Program-made: the position numbers and the translations under genes | The notes under the pieces: generated by a model | The model's input: the letters and a program-made list of their open reading frames with translations, nothing else | Told to the model about the DNA's origin: nothing | Databases searched by the model: none | In this document: piece by piece, positions 1 to 8,767 of the stretch | How the letters are laid out: each line of letters starts with the position of its first letter | Position numbering within the stretch: position 1 is the stretch's first letter | Origin: Burkholderiales bacterium | GTDB taxonomy: Bacteria > Pseudomonadota > Gammaproteobacteria > Burkholderiales > JABEVD01 | NCBI GenBank assembly: GCA_019753155.1 | Contig: JAIELG010000016.1 | Coordinates: 1 to 64,000, forward strand | Reading direction: 5' to 3' | Length of the DNA: 64,000 nt

Positions 1-296
1 ATGGTCATGGTTTGCCCTTTCCTGGGATTAAGGTCGATCTCGTCAATCAACCTCTTACCATGACCTCCCACCTTAACGCTATCCCTCAGCGCTTTTGCAC
101 ATAATTTTGCACATTACCGAATTATTTGAATTCTGGTAAAAAGGTAGCGGCCCCTTTTTCAGACGCCTGCCTTTCCAAGAACCCAAGCATTCGCATCTGA
201 TAGACTGATGGCTGAGTCGCTCAGGGCGATACAGCCACATTCCCGCCGGGTTTTTCTGTTGCGAAGCGCAATAAAGACTCAATAAATACAGTCAGT
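1..296. other. Left-edge region without a supported gene
   Basis: No convincing complete gene is seen here. A minus-strand frame is open from about position 114 to the left edge, with a possible GTG start at 71, and could be the first codons of a gene lying outside the window. Two notable local repeats are present: a 10-base direct repeat TTTTGCACAT at 93-102 and 105-114, and an inverted pair GGTCATGG (3-10) / CCATGACC (58-65). A 67-codon minus-strand frame at 79-282 has no recognisable family and is not called. The region lies downstream of feoB. Confidence 0.4.
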
Positions 297-2084
297 TCAA
301 TACCCGAGTGAGCGGGCGCCCTGATAAAAGACGAAGCTGAGTAGCCATGCCAGCCCCAGCGACCAGGCGATCGAGAGCAGCATGAAGGCGTTGCTTTTCG
401 ATTCGCTGCGCAAGGTTGCGATGGTCGATAAGCAGGGCGTATAGACCAGGGTGAACAGCATGAAGCTGTATGCCTCGACCCAGTCGAGCTGGTGCGCCAT
501 CAGGTTCATCAATCCCTTGCCCTGCATGCCGTAGATCACGGCTAGGGAGCCGATCACGATTTCCTTGGCGACGAAGCCGAAGATGAGGGCTATGGCGAGG
601 TGCTGGTCGATACCGATGGGGTCGAGCAGCGGGGAGAAGGCGATGCCGATCATGCCGGCCAAAGTATGGGCGCTCGCGGGCGGAACGTCAGTCGGAAAAT
701 GGGTGAGCAGCCATACGAGCAGCACTCCGGCTATGATGAATTTGCTGGCGCGGTTCAGAAAATGGCGTACCTCGTGCCAGCCGCGCATCAGCATCTGCTG
801 CAGCGTAGGGAAGCGGTAGGGCGGCACTTCCAGGATGAACGGTTCGGTATTGCCGTATTGCTTCTTGAAGAGCACCGCGGTGAGGAGCGCCGTGGCGAAG
901 CTGAAGAGATAGAGGCTGAACAGGACGAGCGGCGCGGCTTTTTGAGAGAAAATGGCGGCGGTGACGAAAATGAAGACTTGGAGCCTTGCCGAGCAGAGGG
1001 AAAACGGGATCACCAGCATGGTCAGAAGGCGCAGGCTGCGCTGCCGCATCACGCGCGTGCCCATCAATGCGGGAACATTGCAGCCGAATCCCATCAGCAG
1101 CATGACGAAGCCGCGCCCGTCGAGTCCGAGGCGCGACATCAGCGCATCCATCAGGAAGGCGGCACGGGAGAGATACCCGGTATCCTCGATGATCGCCATG
1201 AAAAGGAAAAACAGGATGATGATGGGCACGAATGTAGCGACTGTTCCAAGTCCGTTGTATATGCCGTCGAGCAGCAACCCTTTCAGGATGGGCGAAGCAT
1301 GGGTGAACATCGGATCGAGCGCAGCGTGGCGGAAGGCATCGAGGCTCCAGGCAACCCCATCCTGCAGCGGTTTTCCGAACAGGAATATCGCCTGAAAGGT
1401 GAGGTACATCACCAGAAAAAAAAGCGGCAGGCCTAGCCATGGATGCAGCAAAACGCGGTCCAGCCTGGAAGTCAGGTTGTCCGAAAGTTGCGCAGGGATC
1501 TGCACCGAACTTTTCAGAATGCTGTCCATGACGGACTCTATCTTGTCGTCCTGGGCGAGCATTTCCTTCAGGTGTTCGAGCTTGGCGGGGCTGCTCGTCT
1601 CGATCGTGCGTCCCAGGAGCTGGTAGGTTTCCTTGTAGCCGGTTCCATATTTCGCGCTCAGGAGCACTACCGGCAAGTCGAGCAATGCCGACATTTTCTC
1701 CGTTTCAACCGTGATGCCGAACTTTTTTGCTTCGTCCGCCATGTTGAGCAAAACGATGGCGGGGAGTCCCAGTTGTTTCGCCTGCAACACGATGCTCAAC
1801 TGACGTTCTATCTGGGAGGTGTTGAGAATGATCAGCACCAGTTCGACGCTGTTGTTTTCGAGAAAATGGCGCACGACCTGCTCATCCTCGGAAAAACCAT
1901 GCAGGTCGTAGATTCCGGGCAGATCCACGATTTCAACCATGCTGCCGCCCAGGAGGACTTTCGCTCCCAGAAGATCCACGGTAACACCCGGCCAGTTTCC
2001 CGTGCGGGAGGATGCGCCCGTGATGCGGTTGAAAAACGTGGATTTTCCCGTGTTGGGCATGCCCAGCAGTGCGATGCGCTTCAT
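297..2084 (-). CDS. feoB: Ferrous iron transporter FeoB
   Basis: Inner-membrane Fe(II) uptake protein with an N-terminal cytosolic GTPase and a membrane core carrying the gate motifs. The G1 loop GMPNTGKS is at residues 8-15, G2 lies in the GVTVD segment near 33-37, G3 DLPG at 54-57, G4 NMAD at 114-117 and G5 SAKYG near 143. Hydrophobic segments fill roughly residues 210-590. At 595 residues it is shorter than the roughly 700-780 residues usual in enterobacteria, so the soluble linker and C-terminal tail are reduced. Its ATG overlaps the feoA stop as ATGA, so translation is probably coupled. It is expected to be Fur-regulated through the site upstream of feoA. Confidence 0.97.
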   Translation of the reverse strand: MKRIALLGMPNTGKSTFFNRITGASSRTGNWPGVTVDLLGAKVLLGGSMVEIVDLPGIYDLHGFSEDEQVVRHFLENNSVELVLIILNTSQIERQLSIVLQAKQLGLPAIVLLNMADEAKKFGITVETEKMSALLDLPVVLLSAKYGTGYKETYQLLGRTIETSSPAKLEHLKEMLAQDDKIESVMDSILKSSVQIPAQLSDNLTSRLDRVLLHPWLGLPLFFLVMYLTFQAIFLFGKPLQDGVAWSLDAFRHAALDPMFTHASPILKGLLLDGIYNGLGTVATFVPIIILFFLFMAIIEDTGYLSRAAFLMDALMSRLGLDGRGFVMLLMGFGCNVPALMGTRVMRQRSLRLLTMLVIPFSLCSARLQVFIFVTAAIFSQKAAPLVLFSLYLFSFATALLTAVLFKKQYGNTEPFILEVPPYRFPTLQQMLMRGWHEVRHFLNRASKFIIAGVLLVWLLTHFPTDVPPASAHTLAGMIGIAFSPLLDPIGIDQHLAIALIFGFVAKEIVIGSLAVIYGMQGKGLMNLMAHQLDWVEAYSFMLFTLVYTPCLSTIATLRSESKSNAFMLLSIAWSLGLAWLLSFVFYQGARSLGY

Positions 2085-2314
2085 CCTGCCGTCACATCGA
2101 TCTTGTATGCATCATTGCGCCTCAACATGAGGTCGGTGGTGCCGATCCTCAAATGCAGCGGGCCGGAGAAACGGCCGAGGCGGATGACCTGTACGCGCTT
2201 TCCGATGCGAAAGCCCATTGCGGCGAGCCTGTGGTAAAGCTCGTCTTCGGCATGCAGCGCAGTGATTACGCCCGATTCGCCGGGACCGAGCGTGGACAGC
2301 TTGACGATATCCAT
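2081..2314 (-). CDS. feoA: Ferrous iron transport protein A (FeoA)
   Basis: Small SH3-like protein of 77 residues that works with FeoB in Fe(II) uptake, thought to modulate the FeoB GTPase at the cytoplasmic face. The typical layout is visible: a start region MDIVKLSTL, the GESGVI turn, the LYHRLAAMGFRIGK segment and the C-terminal LMLRRNDA strand. It is the first gene of the feoAB operon and overlaps feoB by four bases. A Fur-box-like sequence lies only about 12 bases upstream of the ATG. The Shine-Dalgarno sequence is weak. Confidence 0.95.
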   Translation of the reverse strand: MDIVKLSTLGPGESGVITALHAEDELYHRLAAMGFRIGKRVQVIRLGRFSGPLHLRIGTTDLMLRRNDAYKIDVTAG

Positions 2315-2325
2315 ACGATTAGCTT

Positions 2326-2348
2326 AATGAGAATTGTTCTTGATTATT
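2326..2348 (-). promoter_or_regulatory. Candidate Fur box of the feoAB promoter
   Basis: On the plus strand the site reads AATGAGAATTGTTCTTGATT. It is an imperfect palindrome (AATGAGAA paired with TTCTTGATT) close to the AATGAGAAT-TTCTCATT style of Fur box. It lies 12 bases upstream of the feoA start, where bound Fe-Fur would block transcription. A fur gene is present at 40106-40531. The match is by eye only. Confidence 0.6.
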
Positions 2349-2581
2349 GCAGAATTCCGGCAATTTGAAAAGGGTTTTTGATATATCCGGTTTTGCTCAA
2401 GCCACGGAACTTGGGAAGGTAAGATTGGTCTGAACCTTCGTGGGATATGGAACAGTTTCAACCTGAATTTAGAATGAATGCAAATCGTTGCGATACGGAT
2501 AAAAGTGGCCTAAACTGGTTTTTGTTTCCATGCCGGATCTGATGCCGATATGCGGACTTAGGAAAAATCCAAGGATAAATC

Positions 2582-3508
2582 ATGATTTCTGAAGAAGAGA
2601 CCTTGCTTCCTGAAGAGGTTCCCGTCGAGGAAACGCCCTCCCAGCATGCGGATGATCCTGTATTCGATGCTATCCAGATTTATTTCAACGAGATCAGAAA
2701 AAAACCGCTGCTGACTGCGGATGAGGAATTGAAGCTGACCCGGCTCGTGAAACAGGGCGACTTCGAGGCGCGTCAGAAAATGATCGAGCGCAATCTGAGG
2801 CTGGTGGTGAAGATTGCGCGGCATTATGTCAACCGGGGAGTGGCTTTGCTCGATCTTATCGAAGAAGGCAACCTGGGGTTGATCCATGCGCTTGAAAAAT
2901 TCGATCCGGAGTTGGGATTTCGCTTCTCGACCTATGCCACCTGGTGGATCAGGCAAAACATCGAACGTGCGATCATGAACCATTCGAGAACCATCCGCCT
3001 TCCCGTTCATGTGGTGAAGGATATCAACATCATTCTGCGCGCGATTCATGAACTCGAGTCGCATGGAGGAGACTCGGGTGTGGACAGGATTGCTCACAAG
3101 ACAGGCATGAGCGTGGCAGATGTGAGATGGGTGCTGCAGCAGAACGAGAAAACGCTGTCGCTGGATGCGCCGCTCGATATCGATCCCATGCTTTCCATAG
3201 GGGAGTCGATCCCGGATGACCACAACCTTGCACCCGACATGCTCATGGAGAACTCGGAAATGGAAAGGCTGGTGGGAGAATGGATGGGACGACTCACTGA
3301 AAAGCACAGGCTGGTTATCGAACGGCGCTACGGATTCAACGGCTACGATATTTCGACGCTCGACCAGATCGCCCAAAGCATGGAATTGACTCGCGAGCGA
3401 ATCCGCCAGATACAGAGCGAAGCGCTGCAGGAACTGCGCAGTTTGCTCTCGCGGCTGGAAATTTCCCAGGAAATGCTGATCCCCGGGAATTTTCCAGCAG
3501 AATACTGA
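2582..3508 (+). CDS. rpoS: RNA polymerase sigma factor RpoS (sigma-38 type)
   Basis: A group 2 sigma-70 family factor of 308 residues that directs RNA polymerase to stationary-phase and general-stress promoters. Region 1.2 starts near residue 25 (DPVFDAIQIYFNEI). Region 2 holds NLRLVVKIARHYVNRG and GFRFSTYATWWIRQ (about 71-124), and region 4.2 carries the helix-turn-helix ending in LTRERIRQIQSEAL near the C terminus. There is no long region 1.1, which favours RpoS over RpoD. The start is supported by AAGGA at 2571-2575. Unlike in many proteobacteria, nlpD is not next door; feoAB diverges upstream. It converges with the outer-membrane gene, leaving 6 bases between the stops. Confidence 0.9.
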   Translation: MISEEETLLPEEVPVEETPSQHADDPVFDAIQIYFNEIRKKPLLTADEELKLTRLVKQGDFEARQKMIERNLRLVVKIARHYVNRGVALLDLIEEGNLGLIHALEKFDPELGFRFSTYATWWIRQNIERAIMNHSRTIRLPVHVVKDINIILRAIHELESHGGDSGVDRIAHKTGMSVADVRWVLQQNEKTLSLDAPLDIDPMLSIGESIPDDHNLAPDMLMENSEMERLVGEWMGRLTEKHRLVIERRYGFNGYDISTLDQIAQSMELTRERIRQIQSEALQELRSLLSRLEISQEMLIPGNFPAEY

Positions 3509-3514
3509 GGTTCC

Positions 3515-4060
3515 TTAGAACGCGTAGATCACGCCGGCAGACCAGACATTCGAATTGAAGTTGGTGGTGTTGCCTGCATTGGTCTTCACGGCAGAACCGT
3601 AGCGATCCCACCCGAGGCGTATGCCGATCTGCGGCGAGACATTATACTGAACGCCCAGGCCGTAGGTTGCTGCAGTGCGGCTTGCGCCCAGGTAGGTGCC
3701 GGTTGCGTCGGAGATTTTGGTCTTCGAGCTGGCGAATCCAAGCTTGCCGTACAGCGAGAAGCTGTCGGACAGGGGCAGCGTGCCAATTGCAGCGACCCCG
3801 AATGCATCGCCTTTGCCGCTCATCGTTGCGGTGGTGAATTTTCCGACGCCGGTGAATTGCGCTTCCACGCCGAAGTTCTTGTCGAACTGGTAGCCGACCA
3901 AACCGCCGTAAACGGAGTCGGATGATTTCGTCAGGACTGCATTACCGAAATTGCTGATCTTGGCGTTTCCCAGCGTGCCTCCGATGTAAAAGCCGCTCTC
4001 GGCAAAGGCGGGTGTCGCAACGGCAACCGAGAGAAGTGCGGCAGCAAGAGTCTTTTTCAT
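3515..4060 (-). CDS. Outer-membrane beta-barrel protein, OmpA/opacity type
   Basis: An exported 181-residue protein with a clear signal peptide (MKKTLAAALLSVAVATPAFA, cleavage after AFA near residue 20). Alternating hydrophobic strands follow, and the protein ends in ...AGVIYAF, the terminal phenylalanine typical of BAM-assembled barrels. Size and the FYIGGTLGNAKIS and VGYQFDKNFGVEAQF segments fit an eight-stranded OmpA-like or opacity-type barrel. A good Shine-Dalgarno (GAAGGAAG in the sense direction) precedes the ATG. The gene stands alone, convergent with rpoS. No specific function can be assigned. Confidence 0.85.
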   Translation of the reverse strand: MKKTLAAALLSVAVATPAFAESGFYIGGTLGNAKISNFGNAVLTKSSDSVYGGLVGYQFDKNFGVEAQFTGVGKFTTATMSGKGDAFGVAAIGTLPLSDSFSLYGKLGFASSKTKISDATGTYLGASRTAATYGLGVQYNVSPQIGIRLGWDRYGSAVKTNAGNTTNFNSNVWSAGVIYAF

Positions 4061-4211
4061 GTTCTACTTCCTTCAAGTGTTGATAAACGGGTATGCAACG
4101 AGTTTGATGCGCCAATGTAAACAGTCAAAGCATGTACGAGAGGCGTCGAAGCGAATGGTAATGCAAAAATATTAGCACAAAATTAAGGAAAAATGACAGG
4201 CGGTGGCGCGG

Positions 4212-4697
4212 CTATTTTTTTTGGAAAAGCGCGAGATACTTTCCATAGCCTGCTTTTTCCAGGTCATCGACAGGGATGAAACGCAGTGCAGCGGAATTGA
4301 TGCAATAACGCTTGCCGGTCGGAAGCGGGCCGTCATCGAAAACATGTCCCAGGTGAGAGTTTCCGTGTCTGCTGCGAACTTCCGTTCTTGCCATGAAAAG
4401 CGAGCGGTCCGTCCTGAGGGTGATGTCCTCGGGTTCCAATGGCTTTGTGAAGCTGGGCCAGCCCGTTCCGGAGTCGAACTTGTCAAGCGAACTGAAAAGC
4501 GGTTCTCCCGAGACGACATCGACATAAATCCCCGCCCTTTCATTGTTCCAGTAGGCATTGTGAAACGGCGGCTCGGTCCCGTTTTCCTGGGTGACGTAAT
4601 ATTGCTCGGAATCGAGGCGTTTTTTCAGTTGATCGTGTTCACTGCCCATGGCTGCGCCTCCGCAAAACAATAACAATACAGGAATGAGTTTTTTCAT
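4212..4697 (-). CDS. msrB: Secreted peptide-methionine (R)-S-oxide reductase MsrB
   Basis: Reduces methionine-R-sulfoxide in proteins. The MsrB core is visible as [10 protein letters not shown] (around residues 74-83), [11 protein letters not shown] (114-124) and the catalytic [11 protein letters not shown] with Cys132. An N-terminal hydrophobic leader ([18 protein letters not shown]) suggests export to the periplasm. The two CxxC zinc pairs of many MsrB proteins are absent ([11 protein letters not shown] replaces the first), and the only other cysteine, Cys12, is in the leader, so the mature enzyme would be a one-cysteine form. It sits 4 bases after the molybdoenzyme gene in what looks like a three-gene operon. 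Confidence 0.92.
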   Translation of the reverse strand: MKKLIPVLLLFCGGAAMGSEHDQLKKRLDSEQYYVTQENGTEPPFHNAYWNNERAGIYVDVVSGEPLFSSLDKFDSGTGWPSFTKPLEPEDITLRTDRSLFMARTEVRSRHGNSHLGHVFDDGPLPTGKRYCINSAALRFIPVDDLEKAGYGKYLALFQKK

Positions 4698-4701
4698 CGT
4701 G

Positions 4702-5451
4702 TCAGGACCCGGAGAACCAGTTGTAGCCCTGATCCTCCCAATAGCCGCCCGGATAGCGATTGGTCACGAAGATCGCGGCTATATGCTTCGGATTCTTGAA
4801 GCCGAGTTTCGTGGGGATGCGCAGCCTCATCGGAAAACCGTATTCCGGCGGCAAAATCCGGTCTGCGAACTTGAAGGCGAGCTGTGTCTGTGGATGCAAT
4901 GCGCTCGCCATGTCGATGCTGGTGTAATAATCGTCGAGGCACTTGAACCCGACGTATTTGGCCGAGAGGTCCGCGCCCACGCGTTCGAGAAAATGCCGCA
5001 ACGGAACCCCCGTCCATTTCCCCATGGCGCTCCAGCCTTCCACGCAAATGAGTCGCGTAATCTGGGAAACCTGAGGCAATGCATAGAGATCCGGCAGGCG
5101 CCATGTCCGCTTGTCCCGGATGCTGCCGGCGAGTTCGAGCCTGTAGTTTCCGCCATCGACATCGGGTATTTCGTCTTCGTCGTAGTAGGCATTGAAAGGG
5201 AACGGGCGCGTAATCGCGCTTTCAGGGTAGGTGGGCGCGAGCTTGTCGGGGTTGAAAAGGAGACCCTGTGCCTTGTCGTTCCATTTCGAGAAAGCCATCA
5301 GCGTCCTCTGTACGGATTCGCTGTCCGTGATGTCGCAGCCGGAGAGGAGGGCAAGCGCCCCGAGGCTCATGGAGCGCTTGAGAAAAAGCCGCCTCTCGAT
5401 GAGTTCGATCGCCTTGCGGGGAAGCGCCTCAGCCAGGACGATTTTAGTCAT
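4702..5451 (-). CDS. Tat-exported molybdopterin oxidoreductase, sulfite-oxidase/MsrP family
   Basis: A 249-residue mono-molybdopterin enzyme of the sulfite oxidase fold. The N terminus has a twin-arginine motif RRLFLKR (20-26), a hydrophobic stretch and LLSGC with Cys39, so it may be a Tat-exported lipoprotein. LICVEGWS contains Cys136, the expected molybdenum ligand. The chosen ATG at 5451 overlaps the stop of the upstream cytochrome b gene as ATGA; the frame is open further upstream but that part lies inside the cytochrome gene. With the cytochrome b partner and a downstream secreted MsrB, the setting resembles the MsrPQ periplasmic methionine-sulfoxide repair system. The partner is, however, b561-like and not a recognisable MsrQ, so the substrate is open. 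Confidence 0.85.
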   Translation of the reverse strand: MTKIVLAEALPRKAIELIERRLFLKRSMSLGALALLSGCDITDSESVQRTLMAFSKWNDKAQGLLFNPDKLAPTYPESAITRPFPFNAYYDEDEIPDVDGGNYRLELAGSIRDKRTWRLPDLYALPQVSQITRLICVEGWSAMGKWTGVPLRHFLERVGADLSAKYVGFKCLDDYYTSIDMASALHPQTQLAFKFADRILPPEYGFPMRLRIPTKLGFKNPKHIAAIFVTNRYPGGYWEDQGYNWFSGS

Positions 5452-6017
5452 GCCCGCCCCGTGAACATGGGGATGAGGGTGCGCGGCACCAGGATGGCCA
5501 TGGCGATATGTACAAGCGCGAAAACGGCAATGCCTGACATGGCGAAGAAATGCACGAGGCGCGCCCCTTCGTAGCCCCCGAAAATCCGGGCGAGTTCCTG
5601 CAACTGCACCGGTTTCCAGAGCGCCGCACCGGACAGAACCAGGATGATCGCCAGCAGTATGGCCGAGATATAGGCGGCTTTCTGTATGGGATTGTAATTG
5701 CCGGGGCGATGCGATAAGTGGGAAATGTCCGAGCGCAAAATCGCACCGAGGGTCAACGGCAGGAAGCGTCGCCGGTAATGGCCCGAGAGCAGGCCATAGA
5801 GCACATAAACCAGCCCGCTCGACGCGAGCAGCCACATGGCGGCGAAATGCCATTGCAGCGCGCCGGCCAGCCAGCCGCCCAAGGTCAGTGCTTTGGGGAA
5901 CCGGAAGTGAAACAGCGGGGACGCATCATAAATCCGCCAGCCGCTGAACAGCATGGCAAGTACGGCGGCAGCGTTTGTCCAGTGGCAGATGCGCACCAGA
6001 AGGGGATGGATAGGCAT
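5448..6017 (-). CDS. Cytochrome b561-type membrane electron carrier
   Basis: A 189-residue integral membrane protein with about four hydrophobic helices and histidines suited to ligate b haems (RICHWTNAA near residue 12, WHFAAMWLL near 57, LVHFFAM and VHIAMAI in the last third). It fits the dihaem cytochrome b family that links the quinone pool to exported oxidoreductases such as hydrogenases or thiosulfate reductase. It is first in a three-gene operon with the molybdoenzyme (ATGA overlap) and msrB, and presumably supplies electrons to that enzyme. It diverges from the decarboxylase cluster across 142 bases. Confidence 0.85.
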   Translation of the reverse strand: MPIHPLLVRICHWTNAAAVLAMLFSGWRIYDASPLFHFRFPKALTLGGWLAGALQWHFAAMWLLASSGLVYVLYGLLSGHYRRRFLPLTLGAILRSDISHLSHRPGNYNPIQKAAYISAILLAIILVLSGAALWKPVQLQELARIFGGYEGARLVHFFAMSGIAVFALVHIAMAILVPRTLIPMFTGRA

Positions 6018-6159
6018 GATCGTCTCCGCCCGAAAATACCCTGTAAAGATAGTCGAATATCAAGTCGAGCACAATACCATCCGATAATTTAGGCGTAAAA
6101 TTGCCGTTTTGCCGGCGTGCGGAAGAACCGGCATGCCGTAAGAACCTTGAGGGAAAGCC

Positions 6160-7596
6160 ATGCACGAGACATCCACGCTCGATCCTTCCGATTGGAACGC
6201 GTTCAGAAAAGAGGCGCATCGAATGCTCGACGACATGATCGATTACCAGGAGCATATTCGACAGCGGCCGGTCTGGCAGCCCATTCCGGGGGACGTGCGC
6301 GATCTTTTCAGGGAGGCTCTCCCCAGGCAGGCGTCCGATCTTGCGAGCGTGCATGAAATTTTCATGCACGACGTGCTTCCCTTTGCAGTGGGCAATGCCC
6401 ATCCCGGTTTCATGGGCTGGGTTCATGGCGGAGGAACGCCCATAGGCATGCTCGCGGAGATGCTTGCTGCGGGATTGAATGCGAACCTGGGCGGGCGCGA
6501 CCAGATGCCTGTCGAGGTCGAGAAGCAGGTGCTCGCCTGGGCGCGCGAACTGTTCGGTTTTCCCGAAACTTCCAGCGGTCTCTTCGTGACCGGCACATCC
6601 ATGGCGAATTTCATCTCGCTGCTTGTCGCACGTACCGCGTATCTGGGGACGGATGTCAGACGGCAAGGCGTACATGGCAGCAGGCTTGCGGCTTACGCTT
6701 CAGAGGGCGCTCACGGCAGCATCGCCCAGGCGCTCGATCTTTCCGGGCTGGGCGTCGATGCGCTCAGGATCATTCCCGTGAACGGGCGCTTCGAAATGGA
6801 TGTCGTGGCGCTCGATGCTGCGATCAAAAAAGACAGGGCGTCGGGATATGTTCCGTTTTTTGTCGCCGGCACTGCAGGAAGCGTGGATACGGGTGCAATC
6901 GATGCACTCGATGCGATCGCGGATATCGCAAGGCGGGAGCAGATCTGGTTTCATGTTGACGGCGCCTATGGCGCGCTCGCCAGGCTCGCCCCCGGTATTG
7001 CGCCCCGTCTCGATGGAATCGAGCGTGCGGATTCCATCGCATTCGATTTTCACAAGTGGGCTCAGGTGCCCTACGATGCAGGATTCGTCCTGGTGCGGGA
7101 CGGCGAGCTTCACCTTCGCACGTTCGCTTCCAGCGCATCCTATTTGAGACGGGAAAGCAGGGCGCTTGCCGCAGGTTCCCCCTGGCCGTGCGATTTCGGC
7201 CCGGATCTCTCCAGGGGGTTCAGAGCGCTCAAGACCTGGTTCACGATCAAGGTGTTCGGCGCGGAAAAGCTGGGGCAGGTCATTGCCGGAACCTGCGATC
7301 TCGCCCTTTACCTGAAAGATCGCATAGACGCGTCCCCCCAACTTGAACTTCTTGCGCCGGTTTCGCTCAATATAGTCTGTTACCGGTACAGATGCGAACA
7401 TGCGGACAGGGTGAATGCGGACATCGTGGCGAAGCTGCAGGCTTCCGGAATCGCCGCGCCTTCGACAACCGTGATAAACGGAAATCTTGCCATAAGGGCG
7501 GCAATAGTCAATCATCGCACTGGGCGGGACGATATCGATGCCCTGGTCAATGCCTCAATCGCTTACGGACAGTCGATCACTCAAAATGAATCCTGA
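6160..7596 (+). CDS. PLP-dependent group II decarboxylase (aromatic amino acid/glutamate type)
   Basis: A fold-type I PLP enzyme of 478 residues in the group II decarboxylase family. Visible motifs are GNAHPGFMGWVHGGG (78-92), FVTGTSMANF (141-150), HVDGAYG (264-270, the Asp that contacts the pyridine nitrogen) and FDFHKWA with the Schiff-base Lys298. Shine-Dalgarno GAGGG is at 6149-6153. Its last 11 bases overlap the ATP-grasp gene. Family knowledge predicts an amino acid to amine reaction and CO2 release; the substrate (aromatic amino acid, aspartate or a larger compound) cannot be read from the sequence. The tight packing with an ATP-grasp ligase and a second PLP enzyme suggests that it feeds an amine into a ligation step. 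Confidence 0.88.
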   Translation: MHETSTLDPSDWNAFRKEAHRMLDDMIDYQEHIRQRPVWQPIPGDVRDLFREALPRQASDLASVHEIFMHDVLPFAVGNAHPGFMGWVHGGGTPIGMLAEMLAAGLNANLGGRDQMPVEVEKQVLAWARELFGFPETSSGLFVTGTSMANFISLLVARTAYLGTDVRRQGVHGSRLAAYASEGAHGSIAQALDLSGLGVDALRIIPVNGRFEMDVVALDAAIKKDRASGYVPFFVAGTAGSVDTGAIDALDAIADIARREQIWFHVDGAYGALARLAPGIAPRLDGIERADSIAFDFHKWAQVPYDAGFVLVRDGELHLRTFASSASYLRRESRALAAGSPWPCDFGPDLSRGFRALKTWFTIKVFGAEKLGQVIAGTCDLALYLKDRIDASPQLELLAPVSLNIVCYRYRCEHADRVNADIVAKLQASGIAAPSTTVINGNLAIRAAIVNHRTGRDDIDALVNASIAYGQSITQNES

Positions 7597-8767
7597 AATC
7601 TGCAATGACGAAAAACTCATCGGTCTTGCCAGACTGATGAAGATGGCGTTCGACGGCATCAATCTCGCGCCGATAGGGGATGCGCTGATTGCGCGGGTGG
7701 AGAAGAATCCGCTGGACGCAGAAGCGCTCATGGATCTTTCCACTGTTTTGCAGCTCAAGTTCATGCCCGAAGTCGCGCTCGACGTGCAAAGCCAGGCTCT
7801 TGATATCAAAACCCTGTACCATTTGCCGGCAAGCGGGGAAGAAAAAATCAGGCTGCTTGCCATCATGGCGCCTGGAAATTTGATGACGAATGCGCCGCTC
7901 GAATTTCTGGTCGAAGGATCGGACATATCGCTTTACATGCTTTATGTCTCGCCTGATTTGCAGCTACCTCCCGCCCTGCCTGAGCACGATCTGCTCTTCG
8001 TCGCAGTGGGCGAATCGGACCGCAGCCGTCCCGTTCTGGAAGAACTCGGTCGGGCCGTAAAGACATGGCCGCGCCCGGTTCTGAACCTTCCGGACAATAT
8101 TCTCGCAACTTCCAGGGAAGCGGCCCCAATCCGCCTCGCGTCCCTTGCCGGGGTCGATATGCCGCTCTCCGTCCGGGTGGAGCGGGCCGCTCTCGAAGCA
8201 ATCGGGCAGTTCCCCGTGATTGCAAGACCCGTCGACTCCCATGCCGGGCAGGGGCTTGCAAGAATCGACAGCCCTGAAGACATCCGGGCTTATCTGAGCG
8301 CGCGTCAGGAGCAGGAATTTTTTGTCGCGAAGTTCGTCGAATACAGGAGCCGCGACGGCCTTTACAGGAAATATCGCATCGTTCTCATAGACGGCAAGCC
8401 TTATGCCTGCCACATGGGGATATCGGAACACTGGATGATCCATTATGCCAATGCGGGCATGGACGAGAGCGCGGAAAAGCGGGAAGAGGAGGCGCGTTTC
8501 ATGGCTGGTTTCGACGGCGATTTCGCCAGGCGCCATTACGATGCATTGAGCGGCATTGACGAGCGCATGGGACTCGATTATCTCGTCATCGATTGCGCCG
8601 AGACTCAGGATGGCAGGCTGCTGATTTTCGAGGTCGATATCGGGGCGGTCATCCACGCCATGGATCCGGTCGATGTTTTTCCGTACAAGGCGCCCCAGAT
8701 GAGGCAGGTTTTTTCCGCATTTCGCAACATGCTCGCCAGAGCGGCCCATGAATACGAGAGCGCTTAA
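7586..8767 (+). CDS. ATP-grasp ligase with TPR-like N terminus
   Basis: A 393-residue protein. Residues from about 35 to 80 (LMDLSTVLQLKFMPEVALDV onward) resemble a TPR-type helical pair. The second half is an ATP-grasp core: IARPVDSHAGQGLARI (nucleotide-binding lysine replaced by arginine), FVAKFVEYRSRDG, the YRKYRIVLIDGKPY strand and a metal-binding end LLIFEVDIGAVIHAMD with EVD in place of the usual EVN. It resembles RimK/glutathione-synthetase-type ligases, which join a carboxylate to an amine through an acyl phosphate. The ATG at 7586 was chosen because an in-frame start further upstream lies inside the decarboxylase. It overlaps that gene by 11 bases and the next by 20, so translation is probably coupled. 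Confidence 0.75.
   Translation: MNPEICNDEKLIGLARLMKMAFDGINLAPIGDALIARVEKNPLDAEALMDLSTVLQLKFMPEVALDVQSQALDIKTLYHLPASGEEKIRLLAIMAPGNLMTNAPLEFLVEGSDISLYMLYVSPDLQLPPALPEHDLLFVAVGESDRSRPVLEELGRAVKTWPRPVLNLPDNILATSREAAPIRLASLAGVDMPLSVRVERAALEAIGQFPVIARPVDSHAGQGLARIDSPEDIRAYLSARQEQEFFVAKFVEYRSRDGLYRKYRIVLIDGKPYACHMGISEHWMIHYANAGMDESAEKREEEARFMAGFDGDFARRHYDALSGIDERMGLDYLVIDCAETQDGRLLIFEVDIGAVIHAMDPVDVFPYKAPQMRQVFSAFRNMLARAAHEYESA

Noticed and set aside
600-1436. Long open frame on the plus strand opposite feoB
   Set aside because: It is an antisense shadow of feoB, biased in composition (many Q, E, R, H) and without any family resemblance; such frames are common in GC-rich DNA.
2480-2491. GCAAATCGTTGC palindrome ahead of rpoS as a regulator site
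   Set aside because: Short and not a good match to any operator I can name; could be chance.
4702-5853. Longer 383-residue version of the molybdoenzyme
   Set aside because: The extra N-terminal part is the cytochrome b gene read in another frame; the shorter start restores a Tat signal at the N terminus.
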